From Clostridiales bacterium (lineage in GTDB: Bacteria > Bacillota > DSM-16504 > Desulfitibacterales > JAICDB01), in contig JAICDB010000015.1 in NCBI GenBank assembly GCA_020063565.1, forward strand, positions 1 to 57,542: a stretch of 57,542 nt of DNA, read 5' to 3'. The first letter of the stretch is position 1. Each line of letters starts with the position of its first letter. Positions 1 to 9,641 of this stretch are shown in pieces. The notes under the pieces are model-generated. The model ran no database searches. It was not told where the DNA came from and worked only from the letters and a program-made list of their open reading frames with translations. Made by a program: the position numbers and the translations under genes.

Positions 1-96
<96 letters not shown>

Positions 97-103
97 TATC
101 GGC

Positions 104-368
104 ATCTCTTTAAGAGGATGTTTGAAAAGTCCGCGCGAAATCCACTTCGAATTGTCTTAAGTTGGCTCGACTTCTGCGCTGCTCACCCGGCACTTAGTTT
201 AGCAATTAGCCACATAATTACAATTAATTTATCAGTCGAACTGCAGCTAACGGTATAATAAAAACCAATCATCGGACTAAGTGCCGGGCTCCGCTGCTCG
301 AAGCCTTCGCCGCCTTGAACTTCTCGTGTCTCTCGTGCTCCTTTTCAAACACTTATTTTTAAAGAGAT
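104..368. repeat. Interspersed repeat, copy A (full-length, in the rRNA leader)
   Basis: This is the longest copy of a repeat family also seen at 17723-17816, 22325-22380 and 33495-33543. The ends are inverted repeats: ATCTCTTTAA (104-113) and GTTTGAAAAG (120-129) face CTTTTCAAAC (341-350) and TTAAAGAGAT (359-368). The 49-bp arm at 304-352 differs at one base from the other two copies of that arm. The arm at 114-171 matches copy 22325-22380. The centre carries a separate palindromic insert (189-288). The element lies between the rRNA promoters and the mature 16S 5' end, so it is transcribed into pre-16S RNA. It encodes no protein and is MITE-like. Confidence 0.8.
189..288. repeat. Nested palindrome inside repeat copy A
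   Basis: CCGGCACTTAGT (189-200) and ACTAAGTGCCGG (277-288) are perfect 12-bp inverted repeats around an AT-rich core of 76 bases. At the same place in copy B (17723-17816) there is only a short GTAC-ATTGAA-GTAC hairpin tip, so this core looks like an insertion into, or a variable tip of, the larger repeat. A similar pair with ends CCGGCACTCAA and TTGAGTGCTGG lies at 40401-40487. Confidence 0.55.
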
Positions 369-491
369 TATTAACTAAAGTTTGATTCTGACATTGTCCT
401 TTAACGGACGCCAAACATCAGGCGTTGCACTGTTCAGTTTTCAAAGATCAGCTTTTGTCTTTTAATGTCGCAGCCTCAAGCGACAAGACTT

Positions 492-520
492 AGTATAGCA
501 TTTTCTTTATCCAGTGTCAA
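492..520 (-). promoter_or_regulatory. rRNA promoter P2
   Basis: On the minus strand, TTGACA (515-520) is followed after exactly 17 bases by TATACT (492-497). The transcript then enters a GTCGC...GCGAC hairpin and the TCTTTGAAAACTGAACA leader motif typical of Firmicutes rRNA operons. Confidence 0.85.
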
Positions 521-602
521 CTGGTAGTTTATCCCAAACAGCATTTTTTGTTTTTTCTTGAGCTGTATTTATTGGTTAGTTTTCTGCTCTCAACAGGAGT
601 TA

Positions 603-631
603 ATGATAGCATGCATACAGCAAAAAGTCAA
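603..631 (-). promoter_or_regulatory. rRNA promoter P1
   Basis: On the minus strand, TTGACT (626-631) is followed after 17 bases by TATCAT (603-608). Together with the site at 492-520 this gives the tandem-promoter arrangement common for rRNA operons. Nothing else recognisable lies between 632 and the lysS terminator at 794. Confidence 0.65.
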
Positions 632-793
632 GGTAAATTTAAATTTCCTGTTAAGTTTGTTAAGATTTTGTTTCCTTGTCAGCGCAAATTAATATAACAT
701 AGATCAAAAATATTTTCAAGACTAAATTTCAACAAAAATATCATTTTTGCTTATTCAGGTTTTGGTAACACTTGCAGGGCATATTGAAGAGAG

Positions 794-818
794 CCCCCCT
801 CCGATTGGTGGAGGGGGG
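794..818 (-). terminator. Stem-loop downstream of lysS
   Basis: A nine-base-pair G/C stem (CCCCCCTCC 794-802 with GGAGGGGGG 810-818) closes a seven-base loop just after the lysS stop. The following bases on the minus strand are only moderately T-rich, so termination is likely but the signal is imperfect. Confidence 0.55.
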
Positions 819-830
819 GTAAATTACTAA

Positions 831-2357
<1,527 letters not shown>

Positions 2358-2397
2358 TTAAAACAAAATAAATCAAGTTTATAGGAAAAGACACAAT

Positions 2398-2419
2398 AAA
2401 AAAATGGCCCAATGGACCA
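2398..2419 (-). terminator. greA terminator
   Basis: TGGTCC-ATT-GGGCCA followed by seven T residues on the minus strand, just after the greA stop codon. Confidence 0.85.
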
Positions 2420-2423
2420 ATTT

Positions 2424-2900
2424 TTATCGTGAAATTTCTAGGATTTTATATTGAATCGTACCGGCTGGCACTTCAACATCTACAACCGAACCAACCTTTT
2501 GACCAATAATTGCTTTTCCGACAGGAGATTCATTGGATATCTTATTTTTTTCGGGATCTGCCTCCATGGAGCCCACAATTACGTATTCAAATTCATCACC
2601 GAACTCAAGGTCTTTTAATTTAACTTTTGAACCCAGGGATACGGTTTCCGTATTTACTTCAGTATCATCTATTACCTTTGCATTACGAAGCTTTTTCTCC
2701 AAAGTTAAAATTCTACCCTCAATAAATGCCTGCTCATTTTTGGCATCTTCATATTCTGAGTTTTCACTTATATCACCAAAATCAATAGCCTGCTTAATGC
2801 GCTCTGCTACTTCCCTTCTTTTAACAGTTTTTAGTATATTTAGCTCCTCCTCTAGTTTTTTCAAACCTTCCACAGTTAAAATAGTTTCCTTTTCAGACAT
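2424..2900 (-). CDS. greA: Transcription elongation factor GreA
   Basis: Rescues backtracked RNA polymerase by stimulating transcript cleavage. The 158 residues match the family length. The first half is the coiled-coil finger with the conserved acidic tip ([18 protein letters not shown], about residues 41-58). The second half is the FKBP-like domain ending in [10 protein letters not shown]. It lies next to lysS, as in many Clostridia, and has its own terminator. The 210 bases upstream (2901-3113) contain no recognisable element beyond the ribosome site. Confidence 0.97.
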   Translation of the reverse strand: MSEKETILTVEGLKKLEEELNILKTVKRREVAERIKQAIDFGDISENSEYEDAKNEQAFIEGRILTLEKKLRNAKVIDDTEVNTETVSLGSKVKLKDLEFGDEFEYVIVGSMEADPEKNKISNESPVGKAIIGQKVGSVVDVEVPAGTIQYKILEISR

Positions 2901-3113
2901 ATCCCGCTCTCCTTTTTGTATTTATTGGGTCCCTCTAACTATATGTTATTTTTAAAAATTATATACTTAAATATCAAAACTTCTGCGATTAGACATTTAA
3001 TAAACACTGCCGAATGATACCGACAGTGCTTTTCACCTTCTAATATTACATGGAATTATAATCTCTTTATTATTAGTTGTCAAGATTAAATCTATAAAAC
3101 TTTTCCATTTCTT

Positions 3114-4202
3114 TTATTCATTTACAGCTTGATTTTTTCTCTCCCTGGCGTATTTTTTTACTTTTTCAATGGTTTCCTCTTTTACCGGCCTTTCAAAACT
3201 TCTAAAACCTGCTAATTTAAAGCCGTGTTTCTCCGCTAAATTGCTTATTTCATCCACTTGTTCTATAGATATATCCCGACCAAGCGTAAAAGATTCATAT
3301 TTTCTTTCCAACGCTAAAATCATAGTTTCAGCCATACAAGCCAATGCAATTTTCGGAGGATAGCCAAAATTAAAACCTAAATCAGGATCACCCGGAACTT
3401 CAATGAGTCCTCCCTCAATTATTAATATATCATCCCTTTTTTCAGCTACTGTTTTGGAAACATCCCTGGGCCTTGCCACATCACAAACAAGTGCCCCTGA
3501 TTTTAAAAATTCCGGTCGTATAACACTATCTACAGCAGAAGTAACTGATATGACAATATCTGCACTTTTAAGGCTTTCATCAACATCACTGGTTACTTTG
3601 GGCGAAAGGCCTGTTTCCGCAAGTATTTCATCAGCAGTCTTCCGGAGTTTCATTACATCCCTACTGACAAGTGTCAGGTAGCGGCAATCACGGGCTATTA
3701 AATGAGCGCAAACCTTTCCGATGGAACCATTAGCGCCAACTACCACAACTTCTGCATGGGCAAGATCTATCTCAAGTTTCTCGGAAGCTTTTTTTACACC
3801 TTCAATTGCTGTTGCAATGGTATAACTATTTCCCGTAGTTACAGGTATATTTAATCTATTTCTAATAGTAATTCCTGCATCACCTACCACTGAAGTCATG
3901 GCGCCCAGGCCTACTATTTTAGCCCCCAGTTTTTCAGCAAGCCTGCCGGTTTTTACAATTTTGTTTATAACAAATTTCGGGGGTAATCTAAGCATTTGCT
4001 CACTTGTTAATGTACATCCCAAAAAATATCCTTCTATTTCATTATGGGAAGATTTAATACCCTTTGCTTCGGAGACCTTTAAAGGAGGTAAAAACTGCAT
4101 CATTTTTTCTACCAGGCCCTGCGGCAATTTTTCTATCCGTTTAAATTTTCTACTGAGATCCTTATATTCTATGGGATGGACTATAAATGCAAATTTATCC
4201 AT
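3114..4202 (-). CDS. Acyl-ACP reductase-like / shikimate-dehydrogenase-fold protein
   Basis: 362 residues. The middle is a Rossmann fold with VVVVGANGSIG (about 152-162). What is seen resembles the cyanobacterial long-chain acyl-ACP reductase along its length: a GNSYTIATAIEG segment, the nucleotide loop, a GGLIEVPGD segment, and ALACMAETM, where Cys289 aligns with the cyanobacterial acyl-accepting cysteine, then FTLGRDIS and a closing KHGF. That enzyme reduces fatty acyl-ACP to aldehyde with NADPH. Whether this homologue does so is inference; many are annotated only as shikimate dehydrogenase-like. It overlaps the upstream gene by 8 bp and is the last gene of a three-gene operon. I see no aldehyde-deformylating oxygenase, as expected for an anaerobe. 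Confidence 0.7.
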   Translation of the reverse strand: MDKFAFIVHPIEYKDLSRKFKRIEKLPQGLVEKMMQFLPPLKVSEAKGIKSSHNEIEGYFLGCTLTSEQMLRLPPKFVINKIVKTGRLAEKLGAKIVGLGAMTSVVGDAGITIRNRLNIPVTTGNSYTIATAIEGVKKASEKLEIDLAHAEVVVVGANGSIGKVCAHLIARDCRYLTLVSRDVMKLRKTADEILAETGLSPKVTSDVDESLKSADIVISVTSAVDSVIRPEFLKSGALVCDVARPRDVSKTVAEKRDDILIIEGGLIEVPGDPDLGFNFGYPPKIALACMAETMILALERKYESFTLGRDISIEQVDEISNLAEKHGFKLAGFRSFERPVKEETIEKVKKYARERKNQAVNE

Positions 4203-5127
4203 TTACTACCGCCTCCTTATCTTCATGTAAATGTTCTATGCGAGGTACAAAGTTCATTTTATCTAAAAGATTTTCATAGTCTTGCACCGATATCTCTTGC
4301 GGTTTTTTACCCGATAGCGCTACTAAAACAGCTTCCATAACATTTGTACCAAAGGATCGGCCATCTAGATTGGGAGTAGTAGTTATTAGTTTTTCTACCC
4401 CTGCATTCCGTAAAGCTTCTATATCAGATAGAGTTACAGTATTTGTGATAATTGTTTTTCCAGGCAAATTGTCAGGAAGATGCTTTTTAATATAGTGGAA
4501 ATCACCTGCAATTATATCTGCCATTTTATAATATTTTTCAAACCTCTTCTTATCGTTCTCCTCTTGCTTACTTCCCGTGGGATAGAGATATTTAAACGGC
4601 AGTTGACAAACAATCGGAGCAATTATCCCGGCAATTTTATTTAAAGTATTTAATGAATATACAGGTACCGGTATTCCCAGACCAAACATTAAATCTCCGT
4701 AGGTCATTTTAGCGCCACAGCTTTCAAAACTTTCCGCCATACCAAAACGGTCTACAGCACAAACCAGCAATACATTCTTTCCGGAAAAATCTATGTTTTC
4801 TTTTTCATGTAAATATTTTATTGTTTTTCGTTCCAGTGTATTTTTAAGGCCACTGCCATCAACAATTGGTGTCTTGGTAGCGGCCTTAGCCAATCTTTTT
4901 GCTTCCCTTATTACATAACGTTTCTTACCGGCACAAATATACAGATCTGTACCACCCAGGCCAAATGCATCTACCCTGCCGTCAAATTCCCTTATTAGTT
5001 CAGATGCCCTCGCAAGGCTTCCATCAGTTCCAATTCTCTCAATTGTAAATTTTTCACCCAGTATTTCTGTCTCTACCTTATGGTTTCTTTTAGAGGATCC
5101 TAAACTTACACTTACGACTTTTTTCAC
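4195..5127 (-). CDS. Quinate 5-dehydrogenase-like protein
   Basis: 310 residues. The sequence resembles proteins annotated as quinate 5-dehydrogenase in Clostridia, but the function is unproven. Visible features are a GLGGTDLYICAGKKRYVIREAKRLA segment around residue 55-80, a VLLVCAVDRFGMAESF Rossmann-like segment around 120-135, and a C-terminal TTTPNLDGRSFGTNVMEAV motif. No membrane segment or signal peptide is seen. It is translationally linked to the acyl-ACP-reductase-like gene (8-bp overlap) and follows an XRE regulator by 15 bases, so the three probably act together. A role in handling or modifying the acyl substrate is possible but speculative. Confidence 0.6.
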   Translation of the reverse strand: MKKVVSVSLGSSKRNHKVETEILGEKFTIERIGTDGSLARASELIREFDGRVDAFGLGGTDLYICAGKKRYVIREAKRLAKAATKTPIVDGSGLKNTLERKTIKYLHEKENIDFSGKNVLLVCAVDRFGMAESFESCGAKMTYGDLMFGLGIPVPVYSLNTLNKIAGIIAPIVCQLPFKYLYPTGSKQEENDKKRFEKYYKMADIIAGDFHYIKKHLPDNLPGKTIITNTVTLSDIEALRNAGVEKLITTTPNLDGRSFGTNVMEAVLVALSGKKPQEISVQDYENLLDKMNFVPRIEHLHEDKEAVVNG

Positions 5128-5142
5128 CTGTATTACCCTCCT

Positions 5143-5670
5143 CTACTCAAGAGTTAATTTTTTAATAAGTTCTTTTATTTTTTTAAGGTCAACATATTTA
5201 TCATCTTCAATTGGAGATTTCCCTATTTCTATCCCAACTACTTCTTTATCCAGCAGCGCTTCCGTAAGACGTATCCTATAATTGGAACCTATTACAACAA
5301 CAGTATCATATGTACGTAACCTGGCTATAATATCCATTATGGTGTTAAAGAGCTCAACTCCATTTTTGTCACTGACAAATCTCCATCTCTCTTTTTCCGT
5401 TAATACTATTGAAAATTCAACACCAAGCTCTTTAAGAGTTTCCTCCAGTTCTTGCTTATTTTTGATTGGAAAAGCTATAACTGCAATTTTACGTCCTCTA
5501 CGCACTTCCCCCAGTTTTTCCAGGCGAGAAATAAAGGGACGATCCAACCCCAAGCGCTCAGCTACCTGTTGTTGGGAGAGACCTTGAGTTCTCAGTTCCA
5601 ACGCCTTATCAATGACAGAAATTATTTTTTTGCAGTCAATGATTTTTTCGCCGATACGGATAATTTCCAT
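5143..5670 (-). CDS. XRE-type transcriptional regulator of the acyl-ACP-reductase-like operon
   Basis: About 175 residues. An HTH lies near the N-terminus (LRTQGLSQQQVAERLGLDRPFISRLEKLG). A longer domain follows with alternating strands and helices (IAVIAFPIKNKQELEETLKELG, then TVVVIGSNYRIRLTEALL), which may bind an effector. I prefer the ATG at 5670, preceded by AAAGAGGT, over an upstream start at 5730 that would place the operator inside the coding region. An imperfect dyad sits between its -10 box and ribosome site, suggesting it represses itself and the two genes behind it. The signal it senses is unknown. Confidence 0.75.
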   Translation of the reverse strand: MEIIRIGEKIIDCKKIISVIDKALELRTQGLSQQQVAERLGLDRPFISRLEKLGEVRRGRKIAVIAFPIKNKQELEETLKELGVEFSIVLTEKERWRFVSDKNGVELFNTIMDIIARLRTYDTVVVIGSNYRIRLTEALLDKEVVGIEIGKSPIEDDKYVDLKKIKELIKKLTLE

Positions 5671-5686
5671 AGCAATTACCTCTTTA

Positions 5687-5740
5687 TTGTGCACAAAATA
5701 GTGTACAAATATTTTACCAATTATTAGCATTATTTGTCAA
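5687..5740 (-). promoter_or_regulatory. Promoter and operator of the regulator operon
   Basis: On the minus strand, TTGACA (5735-5740) and TAAAAT (5711-5716) are 18 bases apart. Directly downstream, TTGTACAC and GTGCACAA form a dyad around a six-base spacer (5687-5709, seven of eight positions symmetric). It covers the transcription start region, a standard position for autorepression. Confidence 0.65.
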
Positions 5741-5762
5741 TATTTATGATTTTTTATAAAAC

Positions 5763-5788
5763 AAAAAACCGATTCCATAAGAACCGGT
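5763..5788 (-). terminator. dusB terminator
   Basis: ACCGGTTC, loop TTATG, GAATCGGT, then six T residues on the minus strand, right after the dusB stop. Confidence 0.8.
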
Positions 5789-5797
5789 TCTGTCATG

Positions 5798-6769
5798 TCA
5801 GGAGTTTTTGAAGGATTTCTCGTATTCATCAAGTTTTTCTTCAACATCCTGCAGCGTATTCAGTTTAAAGATTTCTGTTCTCATTTTCGAGGCATTTTTT
5901 AAACCCTTGATATACCATGCAAGGTGTTTGCGCATTTCTTTTACGCCAATTTTTTCTCCTTTAAAGCGAACTACAAGTTTAAGATGTCTTTTGGCAAGTT
6001 TAATCCTTTCTACAGGAGTAGGAGGCGGTAGTTCTTCTAAACCCTCAATACACCTTACCGCATCTCTAAAAAGCCAGGGATTACCCATCGAGCCCCTTGC
6101 CACCATTACAGCGGCACAACCCGTATAATCAATCATTCTCTTAGCATCATTTCCGCTCCAGATATCCCCATTACCAATGACAGGTATATCCACTGTTTTG
6201 ACTACTGCGCGGATTATATCCCAATCAGCTTGGCCGGAATAAAACTGTTCCCTTGTTCTGCCATGAATTGTAACTGCAACTGCCCCCGCTTCTTGAACCC
6301 TTTGGGAAATTTCAACACAGTTAATGTTTTTTTCATCCCAGCCCTTTCTCATCTTTACAGTAACAGGAACCGAAACAGCTTTAACAACACTGCGTACTAT
6401 TTTTTCAGCACGCTCGGGTTCAAGCATCAAGGCAGAACCCTCTTTATTTTTTACTATTTTCGGGGTTGGACAGCCCATATTGATATCTATTATCGAAGCG
6501 CCGTTTTCTTCTACCACCTGCGCAGCACGTGCCATTTCTTGAGGCTCAGAGCCAAAAATTTGTACTCCAACAGGCCTCTCTTCCCCGCTTATGTCAAATA
6601 TTGCTCTGGTTTTTTTATTGTTATGTAAGATAGCTTTATCACTGACCATTTCTGTAAAAACTAAACCACATCCGAATTCTCTGGCAATGATTCTAAACGC
6701 CTTATCAGTGACGCCGGCCATAGGCGCTGCAATTACCAGGTCAGGTAGGGTTACGTTACCTATCTTCAT
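5798..6769 (-). CDS. dusB: tRNA-dihydrouridine synthase B
   Basis: Flavin enzyme that reduces uridines in the tRNA D-loop. 323 residues, typical length. The TIM barrel starts with LVIAAPMAGVTDKAFR, followed by QIFGSEPQEMARAA, the signature INMGCPTPKIVKNKEGSALM with the catalytic Cys near residue 99, VTVKMRKGWD, and IHGRTREQFYSG. It lies 4 bases after coaX, and the two are probably cotranscribed. The coaX-dusB order matches the Bacillus backbone. Confidence 0.96.
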   Translation of the reverse strand: MKIGNVTLPDLVIAAPMAGVTDKAFRIIAREFGCGLVFTEMVSDKAILHNNKKTRAIFDISGEERPVGVQIFGSEPQEMARAAQVVEENGASIIDINMGCPTPKIVKNKEGSALMLEPERAEKIVRSVVKAVSVPVTVKMRKGWDEKNINCVEISQRVQEAGAVAVTIHGRTREQFYSGQADWDIIRAVVKTVDIPVIGNGDIWSGNDAKRMIDYTGCAAVMVARGSMGNPWLFRDAVRCIEGLEELPPPTPVERIKLAKRHLKLVVRFKGEKIGVKEMRKHLAWYIKGLKNASKMRTEIFKLNTLQDVEEKLDEYEKSFKNS

Positions 6770-6773
6770 GTGT

Positions 6774-7556
6774 TCATTTTCCCTCCCGGGTAATTTTAGA
6801 GTGAATTATTCTTAACCCTTCCAACGTAAGGTACTTATCTACCCGGTCAACTGTACTACATTCAGGACCGATCAGGGGAGCAAGGCCACCTGTCGCTAGA
6901 ACTATCGCCTGGCCACCTAGTTCAGCTTTCATTTTTGTTACCATGCCATCCACTTGGCTTGCAAATCCGTAGATAATTCCTGATTGCATGCTTTCCACGG
7001 TATTACGACCAATTACACCTGGCGGTTTGGTTAGTTCTACCCTGGGCAATTTAGCCGCATATGAAAAGAGAGCTTCCACGGAAATTCCTATTCCCGGTGC
7101 TATGGCGCCTCCCAGGTATTCTCCTTTGGAATTTATGGCATCATATGTTGTGGCGGTACCAAAATCAGCTACTATTATGTTTCCTTTATCGGCAAATTTT
7201 TCATAGGCAGCTACTGCATTCACTATTCTATCCGCCCCAATTTCCTCCGGTTTATCCAGCTTAATCTTTAAACCTGTATCCAGTTCATAATTAACTACTA
7301 TGGGCTCAATTCCTATGTACTCTGTAGCCATTTTTTTTAATTCATTTGTCAGGTTCGGAACAACTGAAGAGATAATTATAGCGAATATTTCTTCCCAGGT
7401 AATTTTACTGTAGTAAAACAAGCCTCCGATATCTACAATCCACTCATCAGCGGTTTTTTGTCTGTTTGTGGATATTCTCCAGTCTTTAATGAGTTTTTCC
7501 CCTTTATATAATCCCATAACGATATGCGTATTACCCACATCTATTGCTAAAAGCAT
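6774..7556 (-). CDS. coaX: Type III pantothenate kinase
   Basis: Phosphorylates pantothenate, the first step of coenzyme A synthesis. 260 residues from the chosen start. The N-terminal phosphate loop MLLAIDVGNTHIVMGLY and the later ADFGTATTYDAI and GGAIAPGIGIS motifs are those of the CoaX (ASKHA) family. The ATG at 7556 is preferred because it begins exactly at the family's conserved first strand; an upstream start would add a non-conserved 11-residue extension. The gene sits between the ABC exporter and dusB. Confidence 0.95.
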   Translation of the reverse strand: MLLAIDVGNTHIVMGLYKGEKLIKDWRISTNRQKTADEWIVDIGGLFYYSKITWEEIFAIIISSVVPNLTNELKKMATEYIGIEPIVVNYELDTGLKIKLDKPEEIGADRIVNAVAAYEKFADKGNIIVADFGTATTYDAINSKGEYLGGAIAPGIGISVEALFSYAAKLPRVELTKPPGVIGRNTVESMQSGIIYGFASQVDGMVTKMKAELGGQAIVLATGGLAPLIGPECSTVDRVDKYLTLEGLRIIHSKITREGK

Positions 7557-7684
7557 CTTTTCCACCACCCACCAATTTAAGTTATTCATTTCAAGCTAAG
7601 TTTACCATTTCTGCTCTGAAAAGTAAAAGGCAGCGAACGCTGCCCAGTACTAACCCTAAACAAAAAAGTCCCCATGTGAAAATT

Positions 7685-8689
7685 TTATGCCCTTATTTCC
7701 TGGCGCATAAAGACAATATAGGCCACAGCAAAGCAAATTAGAGTTGCAGCAACCAAACCCACCAGGTGAGGCCAAATTAAAAGCAAGCTTTGTCCAAGGG
7801 AGAGGGGACCTTTAATTGCACCCCAGGCCTGCTGTGCCAGCACAGGTCCCAGTGTCCGCACAGTAGGATTCAGTAGGGTTAGTGTAGCTTCATCATAAAG
7901 GGTGGTAGGTGATAATCTGCTTAAAGTTTGATACAAGCGGGTATTTGCCAGAGCCTGCTGGATGTTTGAGGAATCTGTTACCGGATATATGCCGTTTGCA
8001 ATCATGCCTGCCAGTAACCCCACAAAAATGGCAAATAACAGCCAGGCAGCTATACTGGCTAAAGCAGAAGTAGACGTTTCCCTGAAAAGTATGGAAAAGA
8101 GCATTGCAAGCGCCAGCCAAAAGGAGATATAGATTACACTTAATGCTAAATAAGCTAGAATGCGAAACACTTCTTCCACTGTAGGGGGCACGCCTATCAT
8201 TAGTAGTCCGAAGCCTGCCACCAAAAATCCTAAACCGAATATCATAATGCTTAAGACAGCTACGCCAGCCAGGAATTTACCGTTTATCAACGCGTCCCTG
8301 TAAATGGGCTGTGAGAGAATCCTGCTCAATGTCCCACGGTCTCGCTCACCATTAATTGCATCAAACCCCATAGTTAACCCTACAAGGGGTCCCAAAAAGG
8401 AAACAAATGAGATAAAGGAAAAGGGTAGACTTGAGCCGGAAGTGGTGAACAACCGCAAGAAAACAAATTCCAGTTTATCTTGCCCAACCGAACTACGGAT
8501 AGTGGACCCGGCAACATAAAGGGCTGCTAAACATGCAACCACTACCAAAAGGGCCAGAATTACAAAGCGTTTTCCACTTAAATGATCTGCCAGCTCTTTA
8601 CGAATAACTGCCAGCAAGCCCTTATTGGCATCCCAAAGGGCTGACAGGTCAGAACGGATCAGATCCCGAACCGCCATATCCTTAGCCAT
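7685..8689 (-). CDS. ABC-2 type transporter permease
   Basis: 334 residues with about six membrane segments (for example FVILALLVVVACLAALYVAG near 43-62, and the C-terminal LIWPHLVGLVAATLICFAVAY). The first loop carries MGFDAINGERDRGTLSRILSQPI, the characteristic coupling region of ABC-2 permeases. Its ribosome site lies inside the stop-codon region of the ATPase gene upstream, so the two are translationally close. With the ATPase and the NEW3-domain protein it forms a three-gene exporter. The substrate is unknown. Confidence 0.88.
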   Translation of the reverse strand: MAKDMAVRDLIRSDLSALWDANKGLLAVIRKELADHLSGKRFVILALLVVVACLAALYVAGSTIRSSVGQDKLEFVFLRLFTTSGSSLPFSFISFVSFLGPLVGLTMGFDAINGERDRGTLSRILSQPIYRDALINGKFLAGVAVLSIMIFGLGFLVAGFGLLMIGVPPTVEEVFRILAYLALSVIYISFWLALAMLFSILFRETSTSALASIAAWLLFAIFVGLLAGMIANGIYPVTDSSNIQQALANTRLYQTLSRLSPTTLYDEATLTLLNPTVRTLGPVLAQQAWGAIKGPLSLGQSLLLIWPHLVGLVAATLICFAVAYIVFMRQEIRA

Positions 8690-8694
8690 TCATA

Positions 8695-9639
8695 TCACTC
8701 CTTTTGGAAATATCGCCGGTAAATATCATCCAGTGTAAAGCCTTTAAGGTGTAAATGCAGTAAATTATATCCTTTCTCTGCGAGGCATTTTACCAGTTCC
8801 TGCCTGATATCCCTCTCACATGATAATACCAAAAGATCTCCCTGTCTTTTCACATCTTGTACCGTGTTAATGCCCTTGCAAAGTTCTATCAAAGCCTCTT
8901 CGTCCGGATCAGCCTTGATTTCCAGGCGTAAAGGCTGACCTTTAAAAATTTGTTCAGCCAGCTCATCAATTGTGCCGCTGGCTATTAATTTGCCATCTAC
9001 GAAAATACCCACTTTATCACAGATATCCTGCACTTGATGCAGAAGATGCGAGCTAATTAAAACTGTCTTATTATCATCTCGTGCCAGACTCTTAATTAAA
9101 TCCAACAGTTCACGCACACCTTCAGGGTCAATCCCCAGGGTAGGTTCATCCAAAATAATCAGTTGCGGGTCTTTAAGTAATACATCAGCTATCCCGAGTC
9201 TCTGACGCATTCCCCTGGAGTACTCGCCAACTCTTCTATCGGCTGCTTCCAGAAGATTTACCCTCTCCAAAGCCTCTGTAATTCTTTTTTCAGCTTCATC
9301 CTTATCCAAGCCGTTAAGAGCGGCAGTATAATACAGGTTCTCACGTCCTGTTAGTTCCTGATAAAAGCCAACATTATCAGGCAAATAACCCACCATAGAT
9401 TTAACAACAAGTGGATTGCGGGTGGCATCATGATCTGCCACCAGCGCCTTTCCGGAAGTTGGTTCAGTAAGTCCCAGGATCATTAGAATTGTAGTTGTCT
9501 TGCCAGCCCCATTGGGACCTAAAAGGCCAAAAATGGTACCTTTTTCTACTTCTAAATTTAAATTATCCACTGCTGTTAAATCTCCGTATTTTTTAGTAAG
9601 GTTAACTGTTTCCACCAGGTATTTTGTTCCTGTAGTCAA
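8695..9639 (-). CDS. ABC transporter ATP-binding protein
   Basis: 314 residues. Walker A GPNGAGKTTT, signature YSRGMRQRLGIADVLL, Walker B LIILDEPTLGID and the H-loop SSHLLHQVQ are all present, so it should hydrolyse ATP. The C-terminal 90 residues are the extension typical of the ABC-2 exporter (CcmA/NatA-like) class. The TTG at 9639 is chosen because GGGAGGCGG precedes it by seven bases. Longer reading would run back into the NEW3 gene. The spacing to that gene is 2 bases, which supports an operon. Confidence 0.9.
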   Translation of the reverse strand: MTTGTKYLVETVNLTKKYGDLTAVDNLNLEVEKGTIFGLLGPNGAGKTTTILMILGLTEPTSGKALVADHDATRNPLVVKSMVGYLPDNVGFYQELTGRENLYYTAALNGLDKDEAEKRITEALERVNLLEAADRRVGEYSRGMRQRLGIADVLLKDPQLIILDEPTLGIDPEGVRELLDLIKSLARDDNKTVLISSHLLHQVQDICDKVGIFVDGKLIASGTIDELAEQIFKGQPLRLEIKADPDEEALIELCKGINTVQDVKRQGDLLVLSCERDIRQELVKCLAEKGYNLLHLHLKGFTLDDIYRRYFQKE

Positions 9640-9641
9640 AG

